Positions 5,733 to 6,339 of a stretch of DNA of 6,339 nucleotides are shown here, piece after piece (position 1 is the first letter of the stretch; every line of letters starts with the position of its first letter). The stretch is taken from assembly GCA_945869935.1 (NCBI GenBank), contig CAMBSA010000119.1, positions 1-6,339 on the forward strand. The letters are read 5' to 3'. The position numbers and the translations under genes were made by a program. Source of the DNA: Bordetella parapertussis (lineage in GTDB: Bacteria > Pseudomonadota > Gammaproteobacteria > Burkholderiales > SG8-39). A model generated the notes under the pieces. It saw only the letters and a program-made list of their open reading frames with translations. It ran no database searches and was not told the origin of the DNA.

Positions 5733-6339
5733 TCAGTTCACTTCCTCGAGCACCATCATCGCGGCGCCGTAGGCGCTTGAACAGCGTTTCTGGACCTGAA
5801 GCGAGCGTTTTGCCGGCGGCTCGCCGCATTCGTTGGAATTCGCCTGTGATGAGGTGCTGCTCACCAGCTGTATATCCTTTGATGAGGTCACGTTGGCCTG
5901 CACCATCGAGAACGGTCCGGCGGGTGTCATGCCGATCTTCGAGTAGTCACGCGGTGCGTCGGCGACGATCGCGAGCAGCTGATTCTTCCCGGCCGGTCCG
6001 CCCGCCTTGATCTGCCAGGCAGGACGCGGCAGCCGGATCGCCTGGCCCGCCTCGACGGTGTTGTTGGTGTCGAGCTGGTTGGGGAACAGCATGTCGAAGG
6101 TCTTGCCGTCGGTGCCCACCATCATCAGGTACACATAGCCGGCGTGGCTGGAGGTGAGCGAGAACGTGACGTCGTCCGAATTGATCTTGAACGCCGCCTT
6201 GCCCGATTGAAGCGTGACGACACGACGGTCGTCACGGCTGTTGTAGATGTCCTGAAGCGTGTAGAACGCGGCGGGCATCGCGTTCACCGGTGGCGGGGTC
6301 TGCACAGCGGGTTGCGGACGCGACGGCTGGGCGACGGGC
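5733..6339 (-). CDS. DUF4384-like domain protein, C-terminal part (5' end outside window)
   Basis: The frame is open to the window edge and ends at TGA 5735-5733, so only the last 201 or so residues are visible. The GTG at 6305-6303 lies inside a Pro/Gln/Ala-rich linker (PQPAVQTPPP) that continues upstream, so it is a valine codon and not the start. After the linker comes a compact beta-rich domain with the DUF4384 pattern: FKINSDD, then SHAGYVYLMMVGTDGKTFDMLFP, then GQAIRLP, then KNQLLAIVADAPRDY. The tail carries two cysteines (NECGEPP and KRCSSAYGAAMMVLEEVN). In proteobacteria DUF4384 often forms the C-terminus of Ser/Thr kinases or caspase-like proteins after a Pro-rich linker, so the missing N-terminus may be such a domain; this is inference. 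It is the most upstream gene seen, and the ATPase-like gene starts 51 nt after its stop. The domain assignment rests on pattern recognition only. Confidence 0.72.
   Translation of the reverse strand, partial: PVAQPSRPQPAVQTPPPVNAMPAAFYTLQDIYNSRDDRRVVTLQSGKAAFKINSDDVTFSLTSSHAGYVYLMMVGTDGKTFDMLFPNQLDTNNTVEAGQAIRLPRPAWQIKAGGPAGKNQLLAIVADAPRDYSKIGMTPAGPFSMVQANVTSSKDIQLVSSTSSQANSNECGEPPAKRSLQVQKRCSSAYGAAMMVLEEVN

Noticed and set aside
6303..6305. GTG as the start of the DUF4384-like gene
   Set aside because: The frame stays open upstream to the window edge with a continuous Pro/Gln-rich linker and no ribosome binding site, so the codon is internal.

Overview
The window is a GC-rich (visibly well above 60%) stretch of a Gram-negative chromosome. 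All seven recognisable coding regions read on the minus strand, head to tail, with gaps of at most about 51 nt or short overlaps. GC content, codon use and the protein types (Mla-like MCE protein, CHASE2 adenylate cyclase, DUF4384 protein) suggest a proteobacterium, most likely a betaproteobacterium. That placement is inference, since no taxonomic marker is present. No tRNA, rRNA, insertion sequence, CRISPR array or clear terminator was seen. The first and last genes run off the window, so this is the interior of a longer transcription unit.

Transcription order is right to left in window coordinates. (1) The 3' part of a gene ending in a DUF4384-like domain (6339-5733). (2) A 196-residue protein with the outline of an Mla-type ABC ATPase but without a Walker A motif, signature motif or catalytic glutamate (5681-5091). 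(3) An inner-membrane-anchored MCE (MlaD-like) substrate-binding protein (5082-4087). (4) A helical-repeat, TPR-like lipoprotein (4112-3213). (5) An exported protein with a second DUF4384-like beta domain (3161-2292). (6) A CHASE2-transmembrane-class III adenylate cyclase whose frame is broken by one in-frame TAA inside the catalytic domain (2285-492, stop at 893-891). (7) The 5' part of an exported, possibly FecR-like, protein (481-1).

Together the genes look like an envelope-associated sensing and signalling locus joined to a modified Mla/MCE lipid-transport pair. It has extracytoplasmic beta-rich proteins (genes 1, 5 and 7), a lipoprotein scaffold (gene 4), an MCE protein with a degenerate ATPase partner and no permease in view (genes 2 and 3), and a membrane cyclase with a periplasmic sensor (gene 6). 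The co-function of these parts is inferred from the tight collinear layout. The two most interesting points are the MCE protein paired with an apparent pseudo-ATPase, and the single nonsense codon separating the metal-binding half from the transition-state half of an otherwise intact cyclase.
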